Source: Betaproteobacteria bacterium (GTDB taxonomy: Bacteria; Pseudomonadota; Gammaproteobacteria; Burkholderiales; SG8-39). Taken from it: DNA of 39,280 nucleotides. Positions 28,185 through 38,409 of this stretch are shown here, one piece after another; positions within the stretch are counted from its first letter, which is position 1, and the number at the start of each line of letters is the position of its first letter. Both the position numbers and the translations under genes were made by a program. The stretch is taken from contig JAFAGU010000053.1 of NCBI GenBank assembly GCA_019237595.1, positions 1-39,280 of the forward strand. The letters run 5' to 3'. The notes beneath the pieces were generated by a model. That model did not search any database, had not been told where the DNA came from, and saw only the letters and a list, made by a program, of their open reading frames with translations.

Positions 28185-29339
28185 ATGAGCACCGTGCCCG
28201 CTTCCGGCGCCGCGCCCATGGAGCCACGGTCGGCGGCCCGCGCCGCTGGGCTACGCTATTTCCTGGACGACCGTCCGGGAATTTCGCGGGCGGCAAACGG
28301 CGAAGGCTTTCGCTACCGGCACGCTTCGGGACGAGCAGTACGGGACGGCGCGACGCTCGCGCGCATTCGCTCGCTCGCCATCCCGCCTGCGTGGACAAGC
28401 GTCTGGATTTGCCCGGTCGCCGACGGCCACCTGCAGGCGACCGGAAGGGACGCGCGGGGCCGCAAGCAGTATCGCTATCACGCCCGTTGGCGTGAAATCC
28501 GCGACGAGACGAAGTACGGCCGGCTGGCGGCGTTCGCGCGCGCCCTGCCGCGCATCCGGCGCCGGGTGAGCCGGGATCTCGCGTTGCCCGGCCTGCCCCG
28601 GGACAAGGCGCTCGCCACGGTCGTGCGGCTCCTCGACACGACGTTCATGCGCGTAGGCAACGAGGCCTATGCGCGCGAAAACGACTCCTACGGATTGACT
28701 ACGCTGCGGTCCAGGCAAGTCCGCGTGCGCGGCGCGCGGCTGCAATTCGCTTTTCGCGGGAAGAGCGGCGTCTTCCACCGCATCGAGCTCGCCGATGCGC
28801 GGCTTGCGGCGATCGTCCGGCGCATGCAGGACCTTCCCGGCGAGGAGCTCTTCCGCTACGTGGACGACGAAGGCGCGACTCGCACCGTGGATTCGGCGGA
28901 CGTGAACGGGTATCTGAAGGACATCGCCGGAGCCGATTTCACCAGCAAGGATTTCCGCACGTGGGCTGGCACGCTCCTCGCGCTCGAAGCGCTGGAGCAG
29001 GCCGGCGCCGCGCCGCACGACGCTGCGGCCAGGAAGGCTGTCGCCGCGGCGATCGATGCGGTCTCGAAACGGCTCGGCAACACGCGCGCCGTTTGCCGCA
29101 AGTGCTACGTGCACCCGGCCGTGCTCGAGGGCTACCACGCCGGGGCGCTCGAGGACGTTCGAGGAAGAAGCGCAGCTACGCGCCTCGCGGCGCTGCTGGA
29201 GCGCCATGCTCGGAGCGAGACGAGACGCAGGCGGCGCTCCGGCGCCGACGGCCGCTCGCTCGTCCCGGTACTCGCCCGGTCGCTTGGCGCGAGAGCGAGA
29301 AATCGCCATCGGGACGCCCCCGCCATCGCGCGAGCCTGA
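28185..29339 (+). CDS. DNA topoisomerase IB
   Basis: 384 aa. Bacterial type IB enzyme related to poxvirus/eukaryotic topoisomerase I, relaxing supercoils through a 3'-phosphotyrosine. N-terminal domain with FRYRHASG and IRSLAIPPAWTSVWICP; catalytic domain with DTTFMRVGNEAYARENDSYGLTTL, FRGKSG, TSKDFRTWAGT (R258) and the nucleophile Y308 in CRKCYVHPAVLEGY. The basic tail (about 340-384) could aid DNA binding. ATG 28185 chosen; no strong ribosome-binding site. It has no evident operon partners. Confidence 0.93.
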   Translation: MSTVPASGAAPMEPRSAARAAGLRYFLDDRPGISRAANGEGFRYRHASGRAVRDGATLARIRSLAIPPAWTSVWICPVADGHLQATGRDARGRKQYRYHARWREIRDETKYGRLAAFARALPRIRRRVSRDLALPGLPRDKALATVVRLLDTTFMRVGNEAYARENDSYGLTTLRSRQVRVRGARLQFAFRGKSGVFHRIELADARLAAIVRRMQDLPGEELFRYVDDEGATRTVDSADVNGYLKDIAGADFTSKDFRTWAGTLLALEALEQAGAAPHDAAARKAVAAAIDAVSKRLGNTRAVCRKCYVHPAVLEGYHAGALEDVRGRSAATRLAALLERHARSETRRRRRSGADGRSLVPVLARSLGARARNRHRDAPAIARA

Positions 29340-29459
29340 GGACATGGGTTCGCGGCCGAGGTCCGGGTGGCATGCAGCAATTCGCATTCCTGCGGCACGG
29401 CGCTTGCTGACACAACGCCGCAGTCTCTTTTTCTTCCTCAACTTGGACTAGGAGTTCTC

Positions 29460-29870
29460 ATGAAAATCAAAGTACTTGGTGCAGCCGTGGCGACGGCGCT
29501 GCTGGGACTGTCCACTCTGTCGTTCGGACAAAGCGCGGGCGGCTCCGCGCCGAGCAGCCAGGACACGCCGCGCGAGGCAGCGCGCGCCCAATCCGGCGCC
29601 GGAAGCCAGGCCGGGACGACCGGCACCGTGGTGGCGCCCGCAGCGCCGGCGGTGGTCGATACGAGCCGTTGCGACAACCTCACGGGCGCGGCGAAGACGC
29701 GCTGCATGCGCGACGCAAGCTCCGGCGCGAGCGCTCCCGGCGTCCCCGTGACGCAGGAGCCCGGCCAGAGCGGCCCCGGCGCAGTCGACAAGACGCGTCC
29801 GGGCCAGGAGCCGACGGGGCGCAACCGCGTGAACCCGCGCGATGCGGGCACGAGCTCGAGCGGCGGCTGA
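29460..29870 (+). CDS. small secreted protein of unknown function, CX10C motif (copy 1)
   Basis: 136 aa. A signal peptide (MKIKVLGAAVATALLGLSTL, then SFGQ) precedes a low-complexity Gly/Ser/Ala/Pro/Gln-rich mature region. The only two cysteines lie in RCDNLTGAAKTRCMRD, spaced CX10C, probably a disulphide helical hairpin in the periplasm. A strong AGGAG lies 5 bp before the ATG. The neighbouring gene encodes a protein of the same design. Function unknown. Confidence 0.8.
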   Translation: MKIKVLGAAVATALLGLSTLSFGQSAGGSAPSSQDTPREAARAQSGAGSQAGTTGTVVAPAAPAVVDTSRCDNLTGAAKTRCMRDASSGASAPGVPVTQEPGQSGPGAVDKTRPGQEPTGRNRVNPRDAGTSSSGG

Positions 29871-29889
29871 TCGTCGCAGTTGCGAACGA

Positions 29890-29917
29890 AGGGCCATCCG
29901 AAATGCCGGGTGGCCCT
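29890..29917. terminator. intergenic hairpin between the two secreted-protein genes
   Basis: 11-bp stem with one G-T pair (AGGGCCATCCG, loop AAATGC, CGGGTGGCCCT). No U-run follows, so it may be an attenuator or mRNA-stabilising hairpin rather than a full terminator. Confidence 0.5.
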
Positions 29918-29928
29918 TCACTGCTCCA

Positions 29929-30282
29929 ATGAAAAATTTCCGGTTCTTGGCAATCGTCGCGCTGGCGCTCGGTGCGCCGTCGAGCCTTATTGCTCAGCCG
30001 ACCGGAAGCTCGCTTCCGGGGCCCGGCGCTAGCCCGCCTTCCTCGACGAGCACGCCTGGATCGGGCATCGGTGCGGGAACGATAGACTCCGGACCGAATG
30101 CGAACTCGCTACCTACTTGCGTGAACCTGCCGCAAGCCGAACGCGAGAAATGCTTGCGCGCAGCGCGCGCCGCTGCCGCGGCCGGCGGCTCCGCGCCTTC
30201 CGTTAACGAGGGACGCGGCAGCGTCGATCGCGAAGGACCCGGAACGAACGGCGTCGGATCCGGCGCCGGATCGACGCGCTAA
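29929..30282 (+). CDS. small secreted protein of unknown function, CX10C motif (copy 2)
   Basis: 117 aa. Signal peptide MKNFRFLAIVALALGAPSSL followed by IAQ, then a Gly/Ser/Pro-rich mature region with two cysteines in TCVNLPQAEREKCLRAA. The motif aligns with copy 1 as C-x-N-L-x7-[RK]-C-[LM]-R. Most likely an old tandem duplication: only the cysteine hairpin and overall composition are conserved. No clear ribosome-binding site near the ATG; translation may follow from copy 1. Function unknown. Confidence 0.75.
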   Translation: MKNFRFLAIVALALGAPSSLIAQPTGSSLPGPGASPPSSTSTPGSGIGAGTIDSGPNANSLPTCVNLPQAEREKCLRAARAAAAAGGSAPSVNEGRGSVDREGPGTNGVGSGAGSTR

Positions 30283-30298
30283 GAGCTGCAGGGGGAAG

Positions 30299-30374
<76 letters not shown>

Positions 30375-30389
30375 ACGGAGAGGGGCGGA

Positions 30390-30404
30390 ATTCTACATTA
30401 TGAT
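30390..30404. promoter_or_regulatory. shared -10 island, tRNA-Ala / SapC-like gene
   Basis: Plus strand TATGAT at 30399-30404 places +1 on the GTG start at 30411. Minus strand TAGAAT at 30395-30390 places +1 about 9 nt before mature tRNA-Ala. No clear -35 boxes. Confidence 0.4.
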
Positions 30405-30410
30405 GGGCGA

Positions 30411-31247
30411 GTGCAGATCGCTCCGCCCTACGGCTACACCGAGGTCGTTCCCTTTCTCAAGACGAGCCGCGTGCGCCTTCTCGCGCCGGGGGAAGCGCCG
30501 CCGTTCGTGCGGCAGTCGAACGCGATCCCGGTGAGCTACACCGAGTTCCAGCTCGTGGCGCGCGAGTACCCCATCGTCTTCACGACCGGAGACGAGGGCA
30601 GGAACTTCGCGGCCGTGGCGGTGCTCGGCATCACCGCGGCGGAGAACCTGTTCTACGACGGGCGCGCTTGGGCGAGCGACGCCTATGTCCCGGCGTACGC
30701 GCGGCGCTATCCGTTCTGCATGGCGCGGGTCACCGTCGACCGGCAGGAGCACAAGGACCGGCTGATCTGCGTCGAGAAGAGCCACCTCGACGAGGAGGCC
30801 GGCGAATCGATGTTCGACGGCGAGGGTCGGCCCGCGACCAAGTGGACGGAGATCGAGCGGCTGCTCGCAGAATACGAGGCGGACCTCGAGAGGAGCCGCG
30901 AGATGTGCGCGATCCTCGGCGACTACGGCCTGCTCGAGCCCTTCTCGATGCAGGCCACGCTGGCGAAGGAAAAAGGCGCGGGGCCCATGCACCTCACCGG
31001 CATGCATCGCGTGAGCGAGAGGAACCTCGAGAACCTGAACGCCGCGCAGCTCAAGAACCTGCTGCGCAAGGGGATCCTTGCGCGCATCTACCTGCACCTC
31101 CTGTCGCTCGAGAACTTCGCGCGGCTGCTCGATCGCAAGGCGGCGCAGCGAGCGCCCGAAAGGGAAACCTTGGGGAAGGAATCCGGCGGGGCGAAGTCCG
31201 AGCCGGTGCAGCCGAAGAGCGAGAAGCCCTCGAGGCGAGGGCGCTAG
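30411..31247 (+). CDS. SapC family protein
   Basis: 278 aa. Matches the SapC family (named from an S-layer-associated locus): VVPFLKTSRVRL, the NAIPVSYTEFQLVAREYPIVF block, GITAAENLFYDGRAW, VPAYARRYPF and DGEGRPATKWTEI. The C-terminal third is helical and ends in a Lys/Arg/Ser-rich tail. No signal peptide. GTG 30411 is chosen because upstream codons lie in the tRNA-Ala promoter; no ribosome-binding site is visible. The biochemical role of the family is unknown. It shares a CTAG stop with the next gene on the other strand. Confidence 0.82.
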   Translation: MQIAPPYGYTEVVPFLKTSRVRLLAPGEAPPFVRQSNAIPVSYTEFQLVAREYPIVFTTGDEGRNFAAVAVLGITAAENLFYDGRAWASDAYVPAYARRYPFCMARVTVDRQEHKDRLICVEKSHLDEEAGESMFDGEGRPATKWTEIERLLAEYEADLERSREMCAILGDYGLLEPFSMQATLAKEKGAGPMHLTGMHRVSERNLENLNAAQLKNLLRKGILARIYLHLLSLENFARLLDRKAAQRAPERETLGKESGGAKSEPVQPKSEKPSRRGR

Positions 31248-31447
31248 GCGGCTGCTTTGTCGGCGGCCGCCTTTTCGGCCGCGGCCTTCTTCTTCGCCCG
31301 CCGGTCGGCCATGATTTTCTCGTAGCACTCCGCGCACACCGCGCGCTTATTGCGCACGCCGGGAAGCGTGCGGAACGTGGCGCGAGGCCGCGAGTGCTGG
31401 CCGTGGAAGCAGTACTTGAGCGGGTTGAGGTTAGCCATCTCCGACAT
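31244..31447 (-). CDS. small Cys-containing basic protein, possible zinc ribbon
   Basis: 67 aa. NPLKYCFHGQHSRPRATFRT is followed by VCAECYEKIM, giving a C-x-H ... C-x-x-C set that could hold one zinc, then a Lys/Ala-rich tail (RRAKKKAAAEKAAADKAAA). ATG 31447 has AGGA five bases upstream; ATG 31453 and 31438 are alternatives. It lies between tRNA(CAU) and the convergent SapC-like gene and might be read through from the tRNA/rpoD side. Unrecognised family. Confidence 0.7.
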   Translation of the reverse strand: MSEMANLNPLKYCFHGQHSRPRATFRTLPGVRNKRAVCAECYEKIMADRRAKKKAAAEKAAADKAAA

Positions 31448-31464
31448 GGTCATCCTATCACTGA

Positions 31465-31541
31465 TGGTGGGCCGGGTTGGAATCGAACCAACGACCAAGG
31501 GATTATGAGTCCCCTGCTCTGACCGGCTGAGCTACCGGCCC
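31465..31541 (-). tRNA. tRNA with CAT anticodon: Ile2 (lysidine) more likely than elongator Met
   Basis: 77 nt with encoded CCA. Acceptor GGGCCGG pairs with CCGGCCC; anticodon loop CTCATAA. The ACTCATAAT-CCC-TTGGTCG stretch through the variable loop resembles tRNA-Ile2, whose C34 is converted to lysidine to read AUA. The formyl-Met initiator is excluded by the paired first base pair. The choice between Ile2 and Met is by similarity only. Confidence 0.9.
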
Positions 31542-31548
31542 CCGCGCC

Positions 31549-31554
31549 CTTATA
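31549..31554 (-). promoter_or_regulatory. -10-like hexamer of the CAT-anticodon tRNA
   Basis: TATAAG on the minus strand inside the 23-bp gap between rpoD and the tRNA, with +1 about one base before the mature 5' end. It could also be chance in read-through RNA from rpoD. Confidence 0.35.
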
Positions 31555-31564
31555 GCAGAAAGGG

Positions 31565-33772
<2,208 letters not shown>

Positions 33773-33841
33773 CTTTCCCCCGGTACGGAGCTCGGACTGT
33801 CGGTTTTCAATGCACTTCAGAGGACTTCAAGAGAACCGTAG

Positions 33842-33847
33842 ATTGTA
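33842..33847 (-). promoter_or_regulatory. internal promoter -10 of rpoD
   Basis: TACAAT on the minus strand in the dnaG-rpoD gap, with +1 near 33835 and a 60-nt leader. A TTGAAA lies upstream but only 14 bp away, shorter than ideal. A GAGCC/GGCTC inverted repeat overlaps the region. Confidence 0.4.
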
Positions 33848-33885
33848 GCAAAAGAGCCCTGTTTCAAGAGGCTTTTCGGCTCGTT

Positions 33886-35679
33886 TTACTGGCGAGAAGC
33901 TGGCCCGATGCTTGCAGTCCGGCCCTCCACCTGCAGCCGCTGCTCCAGCGCCTTTACCTCCGTGATCATGCGGCCGTATCGCACGTGCTCTTCCTTTGAC
34001 AGCTTTCCCTGCCGAAGTTTTTCCCCGAGGAGCTTGATGGCGCCATTCTTCCGGTTGATCTCCATCTTCCACAGGGCGTGGCGGACCTCGAGCCGCGCCC
34101 CCTCCTCGGTTTCGGCGACGCTGGCGGCATCAGCCTGTGCGGCAAAAACGAGCTCCGCATGCGCTCCGTTCTGCAAGCGCTCGATGAGCATCGCCCCCGA
34201 AGCGGGTGACTCTTGAACGCTCTCCGACAGGGCGTGGAGCGCCCGGGACTCAGGCAGGTTCGCGTCGAGGAGCGCGAGATCGATCTCGGCAAGAACCGCG
34301 GGCCAGGCCACGGCCTGGCAAAGCACCTTCCATTCCGGAGTCGTGGGCGCGGCGAACGCTTTCTTCGCCGGCGCGGGCCGCCGATAAACCGGCGCCTCTT
34401 CCGGCCGCCCCAGAAGGCGCTCGGCTTCTTCCGCCGTCAGCTCGGAGAGGCGGGCCGCTTCTTTGAGGAGCTGAATCCTGAGGGCAGGGGCCGTGATTTT
34501 TTGGAGATGCGGCTTTGCTGCAGCGATGAACTGCGACCGCCCCTCAGGACTCGACAAACTGAATTGGCCGCGTAGCTCGGCAAACAGGAACTCGGAGAGC
34601 GTCTGCGCCTCGCCGACCAGGCGCTCGAACGCTTCCTGGCCGTGCTTGCGAATGTAGGTGTCGGGATCTTCGCCGTCAGGGAGGAAGAGAAAGCGGATCG
34701 GCTTGTCGTCGGGCGCGAGCGGCAGGCTGACCTCGAGCGCGCGCCAGGCGGCTTTGCGACCCGCCGCGTCGCCGTCGAACGAGAACACGATCTCATCGGC
34801 GAGGCGCAGGAGCTTCTGGACGTGCACGGGCGTGGTGGCCGTGCCAAGCGTGGCGACGGCATAGCCCACGCCGAACTGCGCGAGCGCCACCACGTCCATA
34901 TAGCCCTCGACGACGAGCACGCGGCTTGCCTGGCGGATCGCATCGCGGGCCTGCACGAGGCCGTAGACCTCGCGTCCCTTTTCGAAGAGCGGCGTCTCCG
35001 GAGAATTGAGGTATTTCGGCTCGCCCTCGCCAATCACGCGCCCGCCGAAGCCGATGACGGCCCCTCGGGCATTCAGGATCGGGAACATCACCCGGCCGCG
35101 GAAGCGGTCGTAGCGCTTACCCTCGTTCTCGATCACCAAGCCGCACTCGACGAGCGATTTGTCTTCGTACTCGGGGAAGACGGCCTTCAGGGCCTGCCAG
35201 TCATCGGGCGCGTAGCCCATGCGGAACCTCGCGGCGATTTCGCCGGTGAGGCCGCGGCCCTTCAGGTACTCGATCGCCTGCGGGGACTTCTTGAGCTCGG
35301 CTCGGTAGAAGTCCATCGCCTTCTCCATGACCCCGTAGAGGTCGGTCTGGCGCTCGTCGCGGGCGATCTCCTCCTTAGTCCTGGGCTTGAATTCCGGCAT
35401 CTGCATGCCGACGGACGAGGCGAGGTCCTTCACGGCGTCGACGTAGCCCATGCCGCCGTAGGCCATCAGGAAGCCGATCGCGTTGCCGTGCACCCCGCAG
35501 CCGAAGCAGTGATAGAACTGCTTGGTCGGGCTCACCGAGAAGGAAGGCGTCTTCTCGTTGTGGAAGGGGCAGAGCCCCTGGAAGTTGGCGCCCGCTTTCT
35601 TCAGGCGCACGTAGCGCGAGACGACTTCGACGATATCGACCCGGTTGAGGAGGTCCTGCTTGAACGAGTCGGGAATCAT
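33886..35679 (-). CDS. dnaG: DNA primase
   Basis: 597 aa. Makes RNA primers at the replication fork. N-terminal zinc-binding domain with C37, H40, C58 and C61 (LCPFHNEKTPSF, FYHCFGCGVHGN); TOPRIM core with RVMFPILNARGAVIGFGGR, VVEGYMDVVALAQFG and EIVFSFDGDAAGRKAAWRAL; a divergent C-terminal helicase-binding domain (LEQRLQVEGR). ATG 35679 has GGGAG upstream. It lies in the rpsU-yqeY-dnaG-rpoD operon. Confidence 0.98.
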   Translation of the reverse strand: MIPDSFKQDLLNRVDIVEVVSRYVRLKKAGANFQGLCPFHNEKTPSFSVSPTKQFYHCFGCGVHGNAIGFLMAYGGMGYVDAVKDLASSVGMQMPEFKPRTKEEIARDERQTDLYGVMEKAMDFYRAELKKSPQAIEYLKGRGLTGEIAARFRMGYAPDDWQALKAVFPEYEDKSLVECGLVIENEGKRYDRFRGRVMFPILNARGAVIGFGGRVIGEGEPKYLNSPETPLFEKGREVYGLVQARDAIRQASRVLVVEGYMDVVALAQFGVGYAVATLGTATTPVHVQKLLRLADEIVFSFDGDAAGRKAAWRALEVSLPLAPDDKPIRFLFLPDGEDPDTYIRKHGQEAFERLVGEAQTLSEFLFAELRGQFSLSSPEGRSQFIAAAKPHLQKITAPALRIQLLKEAARLSELTAEEAERLLGRPEEAPVYRRPAPAKKAFAAPTTPEWKVLCQAVAWPAVLAEIDLALLDANLPESRALHALSESVQESPASGAMLIERLQNGAHAELVFAAQADAASVAETEEGARLEVRHALWKMEINRKNGAIKLLGEKLRQGKLSKEEHVRYGRMITEVKALEQRLQVEGRTASIGPASRQ

Positions 35680-35698
35680 GGCGGGGCGCTCCCGCTTT

Positions 35699-36115
35699 TT
35701 AGCCTGCCAGCCTCGCCTTGACTAGTGCGGAAACGGCGGCCATGTCGGCGCGCCCCGCGAGGCGCGCCTTGAGGGCGGCCATCACCTTGCCCATGTCCTT
35801 CGGCCCGGCGGCGCCGGTCTCGGAAATGACCGAGTTGATCTCGCCCTGGATTTCAGCCTCGCCGAGCTTCTGGGGCAGGTAGCCCGAAAGCACCGCGATC
35901 TCCGCCTTTTCCTTGTCGGCGAGATCGGCCCGCGCCGCCTTCTCGAACTGCGCAATCGATTCCCGGCGCTGCTTAACCATCTTCTCGATGATGGCGAGGA
36001 CGTCGGCGTCGGAGAGCTCGACGCGCTCGTCCACCTCCTTCTGCTTCATGGCCGCGAGGAGCAGCCGGACCGTGGACAGGCGCGCGCCGTCCCTGGCCCG
36101 CATCGCGGCCTTCAT
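35699..36115 (-). CDS. yqeY: GatB/YqeY domain-containing protein
   Basis: 138 aa from ATG 36115. YqeY-type helical protein related to the tail of GatB (EMAKMVKQRRES-like block KMVKQRRESIAQFEKA, VLSGYLPQKLGEAEI, GAAGPKDMGKVMAALK, GRADMAAVSALVKARL). Family members normally begin about ten residues earlier with M-S-L-K; here that segment is present ([10 protein letters not shown]) but its first codon is ATC at 36145, and no ATG, GTG or TTG exists upstream in frame. Either ATC is used, or the protein is shortened to ATG 36115, which has GAGG just upstream. A role in tRNA amidation is suggested but unproven. Confidence 0.9.
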   Translation of the reverse strand: MKAAMRARDGARLSTVRLLLAAMKQKEVDERVELSDADVLAIIEKMVKQRRESIAQFEKAARADLADKEKAEIAVLSGYLPQKLGEAEIQGEINSVISETGAAGPKDMGKVMAALKARLAGRADMAAVSALVKARLAG

Positions 36116-36153
36116 GTCCTCGTTGATTTTGTCCTTGAGCGGGATGCTGCTTC

Positions 36154-36366
36154 TTAGTACAGCTTCTGCGGCAGCATCTGGCTGCGCAGGCGCTTGTGAT
36201 GGCGCTTCACCGCGGCCGCGAGCTTGCGCTTCCTCTCGGCGGTCGGCTTTTCGTAGAACTCGCGCGAGCGCAGCTCCGTGAGCAGCCCGGTCTTCTCGAC
36301 CGTGCGCTTGAAGCGGCGCATCGCCACCTCGAAGGGCTCGTTTTCCTTGACGCGAACAGTCGGCAT
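36154..36366 (-). CDS. rpsU: 30S ribosomal protein S21
   Basis: 70 aa, very basic. [20 protein letters not shown], the [19 protein letters not shown] block and the [16 protein letters not shown] tail are standard for bS21. First gene of the rpsU-yqeY-dnaG-rpoD macromolecular-synthesis operon. TACAAT at 36406-36401 is the probable -10, giving a leader of about 28 nt; no strong Shine-Dalgarno. Confidence 0.97.
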   Translation of the reverse strand: MPTVRVKENEPFEVAMRRFKRTVEKTGLLTELRSREFYEKPTAERKRKLAAAVKRHHKRLRSQMLPQKLY

Positions 36367-36400
36367 AAAGCTCGGGATCCGGGACTCGAAAAGGGGCGGA

Positions 36401-36410
36401 ATTGTATCAG
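36401..36410. promoter_or_regulatory. shared -10 island, rpsU operon / tsaD
   Basis: Minus strand TACAAT (36406-36401) for rpsU. Plus strand TATCAG (36405-36410) or CAGAAT (36408-36413) for tsaD, giving a leader of 1-4 nt before the ATG at 36421. Confidence 0.4.
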
Positions 36411-36420
36411 AATCGCCCGC

Positions 36421-37431
36421 ATGATCGTCCTGGGCATCGAGACCTCGTGCGACGAGACGGGCGTCGCGCTCTACGAACCCGCCGGCAGCGGCGGGGAGAG
36501 CGGACAGCTCCTCGCGCATGTCGTGCACTCGCAAGTCGCAATGCACGAGGCCTACGGCGGCGTGGTCCCCGAGATCGCCTCGCGGGACCATGTGCGGCGG
36601 CTCGTCCCCCTCACGCGCAAGGTGTTCGACCAAGCCGGGCGGCAGCTCCGCGAGCTCGAGGCCATCGGCTACACCGAAGGACCCGGCCTCGCCGGGGCGC
36701 TTCTCGTGGGCGCTTCCTTCGCGCACGGACTTGCCTTCTCACTGGGCATCCCGGCGATCGGCATCCACCACCTGGAAGGGCATCTTCTCTCGCCCCTTCT
36801 CTCGGATCCCGCGCCCGAGTTTCCCTTCGTCGCGCTTCTGGTCTCGGGCGGGCACACGCAGCTCATGAGGGTCGACGCGCCCGGGACCTACCGGCTGCTC
36901 GGCGAGACGCAGGACGACGCGGCGGGCGAGGCGTTCGACAAGACAGCGAAGCTCCTCGGGCTGGGGTACCCAGGCGGGCCGGCGCTTTCGCGCCTCGCCG
37001 AGGAAGGCTCGCCGGGCCGGCTGCGCCTGCCGCGGCCGATGATCGACAGCGGCAACCTGGACTTCAGCTTTTCCGGCCTGAAGACCGCGGTCTCCACTGC
37101 AATGAGGAAGTCGCCACAGGAAGCCAGCGACGTCGCGCGCGCATTCGTCGACGCCGTGGTCGACGTCCTTGTCGCCAAGTGCACGGCAGCGCTCCAAGCG
37201 ACGGGACTGCGGCGTCTCGTCGTCGCCGGCGGCGTCGGGGCGAACCGGCAGCTTCGCGACGCGCTCGACGAACGCGCGAGCCAGGGGCGCTTCTCGGTGT
37301 TCTATCCGCCGCTCGAGCTTTGTACCGACAACGGCGCGATGATCGCCTTTGCCGCCGCGCAGCGCCTGCGCGCGACAAAGGCTCGCGGCGGCTTCAGCGT
37401 CAAGCCGCGCTGGGATCTGGCGGAGGCGTAG
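36421..37431 (+). CDS. tsaD: tRNA N6-adenosine threonylcarbamoyltransferase
   Basis: 336 aa. Catalytic subunit transferring threonylcarbamoyl to A37 of ANN-decoding tRNAs. ASKHA fold: [38 protein letters not shown], metal-binding H117 and H121 in [31 protein letters not shown] and [13 protein letters not shown]. No ribosome-binding site is visible. S21 adjacency is conserved in proteobacteria. The 3' end overlaps plsY by 32 bp, tail to tail. Confidence 0.98.
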   Translation: MIVLGIETSCDETGVALYEPAGSGGESGQLLAHVVHSQVAMHEAYGGVVPEIASRDHVRRLVPLTRKVFDQAGRQLRELEAIGYTEGPGLAGALLVGASFAHGLAFSLGIPAIGIHHLEGHLLSPLLSDPAPEFPFVALLVSGGHTQLMRVDAPGTYRLLGETQDDAAGEAFDKTAKLLGLGYPGGPALSRLAEEGSPGRLRLPRPMIDSGNLDFSFSGLKTAVSTAMRKSPQEASDVARAFVDAVVDVLVAKCTAALQATGLRRLVVAGGVGANRQLRDALDERASQGRFSVFYPPLELCTDNGAMIAFAAAQRLRATKARGGFSVKPRWDLAEA

Positions 37432-38032
37432 CCTTCTTCGCGCCGAGCTTCGACTCCGTCCCCGCGGCGAGGCGCTTGATGTTCTCGCGATGGCGCCAGG
37501 TGAGAAGTACGGCCATCGCCGCGACCGCCACGACCGTGGCCGTCCCGAGCTTCAGGAACCAGGCAAAAAAGACCGCGAATGCCGCCGCCACGATCGACGC
37601 GAGCGACACATAGCGGAAGAAGGCGACGATGATCGCGAAGGTCGCGATCGTGCCGACGCCCAGCCAGAGATCGAAGCCGAAAAGAGTCCCGGCCGCGGTC
37701 GCGACGCCCTTGCCGCCCCGGAAGCGGTAGAAGACGGGATAGAGATGTCCGAGGAAAGCCGCCGCCCCGGCCACGGCCATGGCGAGCGCATCGCCCGTGC
37801 AGAGCTGGGCGAGCCAGACGGCCAGCCAGCCCTTGGCCGCATCGCCGGCGAGCGTAAGCAGCGCCGCGGCCTTGCTCCCCGAGCGCAGCACGTTCGTCGC
37901 ACCGGGGTTCCCGGAGCCGTAGCTCCTCGGGTCCGGAAGCGCCATGGCGCGGCTCACGACGATGGCGAACGAGACCGACCCCAGCGCGTAGGCGGCCAAG
38001 GCGACGACGGCGAGCTGGAGCCCGAGCGGCAT
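37400..38032 (-). CDS. plsY: glycerol-3-phosphate acyltransferase PlsY
   Basis: 210 aa, five to six membrane segments. Transfers acyl from acyl-phosphate to glycerol-3-phosphate, the first step of phospholipid synthesis. The three PlsY motifs are visible: [37 protein letters not shown] and YVSLASI. ATG 38032 is preceded by TAGAAT at 38045-38040, predicting RNA that starts one base before the ATG. Divergent from folB. Confidence 0.96.
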   Translation of the reverse strand: MPLGLQLAVVALAAYALGSVSFAIVVSRAMALPDPRSYGSGNPGATNVLRSGSKAAALLTLAGDAAKGWLAVWLAQLCTGDALAMAVAGAAAFLGHLYPVFYRFRGGKGVATAAGTLFGFDLWLGVGTIATFAIIVAFFRYVSLASIVAAAFAVFFAWFLKLGTATVVAVAAMAVLLTWRHRENIKRLAAGTESKLGAKKATPPPDPSAA

Positions 38033-38039
38033 GGACGCG

Positions 38040-38049
38040 ATTCTATAAT
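38040..38049. promoter_or_regulatory. shared -10 island, plsY / folB
   Basis: The sequence ATTCTATAAT holds TATAAT (38044-38049, plus) placing +1 exactly at the folB ATG, and TAGAAT (38045-38040, minus) placing +1 one base before the plsY ATG. Only 23 bp separate the two start codons. Confidence 0.55.
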
Positions 38050-38055
38050 CGTCCG

Positions 38056-38409
38056 ATGGATGCCATCCTCTTTCGCGACCTGCGCATCGAAGCTTCCATC
38101 GGCATCCACAAGCGCGAGCGCTTCATCAAGCAGACGCTGTCCATCGACCTCGAGATCGGCATCCCGGGAACCGCGGTGTTCTCGAGCGACAAGGTCGCCG
38201 ACACGATCGACTACGAGCAGGTCACGCTCAAGATCGGCGCCCTCCTCGCGAGCGGCCATTTCCGGTTGGTGGAAACCGTCGCCGAGCGCATCGCGGACCT
38301 CCTCCTCGACGACTTCTCCGCTCCCTGGTGCAAGGTGAGCGTCGCGAAGCTCGGCATCCTGCCCGGCACCAAATGGGTGGGCGTGAGCATCGAGCGGGGA
38401 AAACGCTAG
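38056..38409 (+). CDS. folB: dihydroneopterin aldolase
   Basis: 117 aa. Cleaves 7,8-dihydroneopterin in folate synthesis. MDAILFRDLRIEASIGIHKRE, SDKVADTIDYEQVTLKI and HFRLVETVAERIADLLL are typical, including the Tyr and Glu of the active site. Unusually compact 5' end: no room for a ribosome-binding site if the TATAAT is used. Ends on a CTAG shared with ybaK. Confidence 0.95.
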   Translation: MDAILFRDLRIEASIGIHKRERFIKQTLSIDLEIGIPGTAVFSSDKVADTIDYEQVTLKIGALLASGHFRLVETVAERIADLLLDDFSAPWCKVSVAKLGILPGTKWVGVSIERGKR

